From an uncultured Pseudomonadales bacterium (lineage in GTDB: Bacteria > Pseudomonadota > Gammaproteobacteria > Pseudomonadales > Azotimanducaceae): a stretch of DNA of 64,000 nucleotides. Below are positions 63,475 to 64,000 of the stretch, one piece after another; within the stretch, counting starts at the first letter, position 1, and every line of letters begins with the position of its first letter. The stretch is taken from contig OY282455.1 in assembly GCA_958296195.1 (NCBI GenBank), forward strand, positions 1,922,001 through 1,986,000, read 5' to 3'. A program made the position numbers and the translations under genes. The notes beneath the pieces were generated by a model. It ran no database searches. It saw nothing but the letters and a program-made list of their open reading frames with translations, and was not told where the DNA came from.

Positions 63475-64000
63475 ATGCCGGCTAGTGGGCCCATTGCGGC
63501 GGCGGGCATTCAGAGCCAGCGGCTGCTCATCATCGACTTCGGCTCCCAGTACACGCAGCTAATCGCCCGTCGGGTGCGGGAGGCCGGCGTCTATTCGGAG
63601 ATACTGCCCAGCACGGTTGACGCCGCGGCCTTGGCCACCTGTGGCGCCCGGGGCCTGATTCTGTCCGGCGGGCCGGAATCCGTTGCTGCCGAGGGCGGCC
63701 CCGGATTGCCGGAGGGCCTGTTTGACTTGGGTGTTCCTGTCTTGGGAATTTGCTACGGGATGCAGGCCATGGCGGTCCACTTTGGCGGCGGCGTGGCTGG
63801 TTCATCGAAACGGGAGTTCGGGCCGGCGGAGATCAAAGTCCATGGGCCTTCCCGGCTGCTTTCAGAACTCAAGCTGAGCGCCTCGGATGGCCTGGCGGTT
63901 TGGATGAGCCACGGCGACAAGGTGGTTGCGCCGCCGCCGGGGTTTCGCGTTACGGCGTCCACCGGCAGCGCTCCCATCGCCGCTATGGAGCACGCCACCC
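63475..64000 (+). CDS. guaA: GMP synthase, N-terminal part (truncated by window edge)
   Basis: GuaA aminates XMP to GMP using glutamine. The visible 175 codons are the class I glutamine amidotransferase domain: [35 protein letters not shown], and the nucleophile in [12 protein letters not shown], then VWMSHGDKV. An N-terminal extension of ~15 residues ([14 protein letters not shown]) precedes the usual start. The ATP pyrophosphatase domain lies beyond the window. Confidence 0.95.
   Translation, partial: MPASGPIAAAGIQSQRLLIIDFGSQYTQLIARRVREAGVYSEILPSTVDAAALATCGARGLILSGGPESVAAEGGPGLPEGLFDLGVPVLGICYGMQAMAVHFGGGVAGSSKREFGPAEIKVHGPSRLLSELKLSASDGLAVWMSHGDKVVAPPPGFRVTASTGSAPIAAMEHAT

Overview
The window is GC-rich, gene-dense bacterial DNA that reads best as a gammaproteobacterium, probably an uncultured one. 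The main reason is gene order. ndk, rlmN, rodZ, hisS, yfgM, bamB and der follow each other at 31.5-38.7 kb, and xseA, guaB and guaA follow at 43.6-64 kb. This is the arrangement known from Escherichia coli and relatives, except that pilF and ispG are absent here and large accessory blocks have been inserted. Species identity is not claimed. No rRNA or tRNA gene was recognised.

Layout. 0-6 kb: a catabolic cluster (thiolase, DUF35-SDR fusion, SDR, cyclase-type hydrolase) interrupted by an AbiEii-like nucleotidyltransferase and a GIY-YIG gene. 6-12.3 kb: a HEPN/MNT toxin-antitoxin pair, a secreted metallo-beta-lactamase-fold hydrolase, a C39-peptidase ABC exporter with its HlyD adaptor, and a DUF1499 membrane protein. 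12.4-16.6 kb: single-chain glycyl-tRNA synthetase, a BglII-type restriction-modification cassette and a MetF-like reductase. 16.7-23.4 kb: a small hypothetical protein, acetyl-CoA hydrolase/transferase, sulfatase, and a two-subunit molybdenum hydroxylase. 23.4-31.4 kb: a broken AAA ATPase, a dnaA without dnaN or recF beside it, and a long Lhr helicase. 31.5-38.7 kb: the housekeeping block. 38.7-45 kb: a membrane glycosyltransferase split by an in-frame stop, a second AbiEii-type pair, an M23 peptidase and xseA. 45.3-61.7 kb: a type III-B (Cmr) CRISPR-Cas locus. 61.9-64 kb: guaB and the start of guaA.

The CRISPR locus is the centre of interest. Genes run on the minus strand: cas6, an NE0113-family CARF protein, a TM1812-family CARF-HEPN RNase, cmr1, cas10, cmr3, cmr4, cmr5, cmr6, then MNT and a truncated HepT, a decayed copy and an intact copy of an unidentified glycine-zipper protein, a MoaA-like radical SAM protein, cas2, cas1, a second divergent cas2, and an array of 8 repeats and 7 spacers. 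Cas10 keeps the GGDD cyclase motif but has no N-terminal HD nuclease, so immunity should depend on cyclic oligoadenylate signalling to the CARF proteins. cmr4 is split by a +1 frameshift located exactly at CCC-TGA, a sequence known to support programmed +1 frameshifting. The glycine-zipper protein is the best candidate for an undescribed ancillary effector. Next to it, the same gene was duplicated, internally deleted and joined to a truncated hepT.

Toxin-antitoxin-like modules are unusually frequent (two MNT/HEPN pairs, two AbiEii loci). Together with the restriction-modification cassette and the CRISPR locus they suggest a genome under heavy mobile-element pressure.
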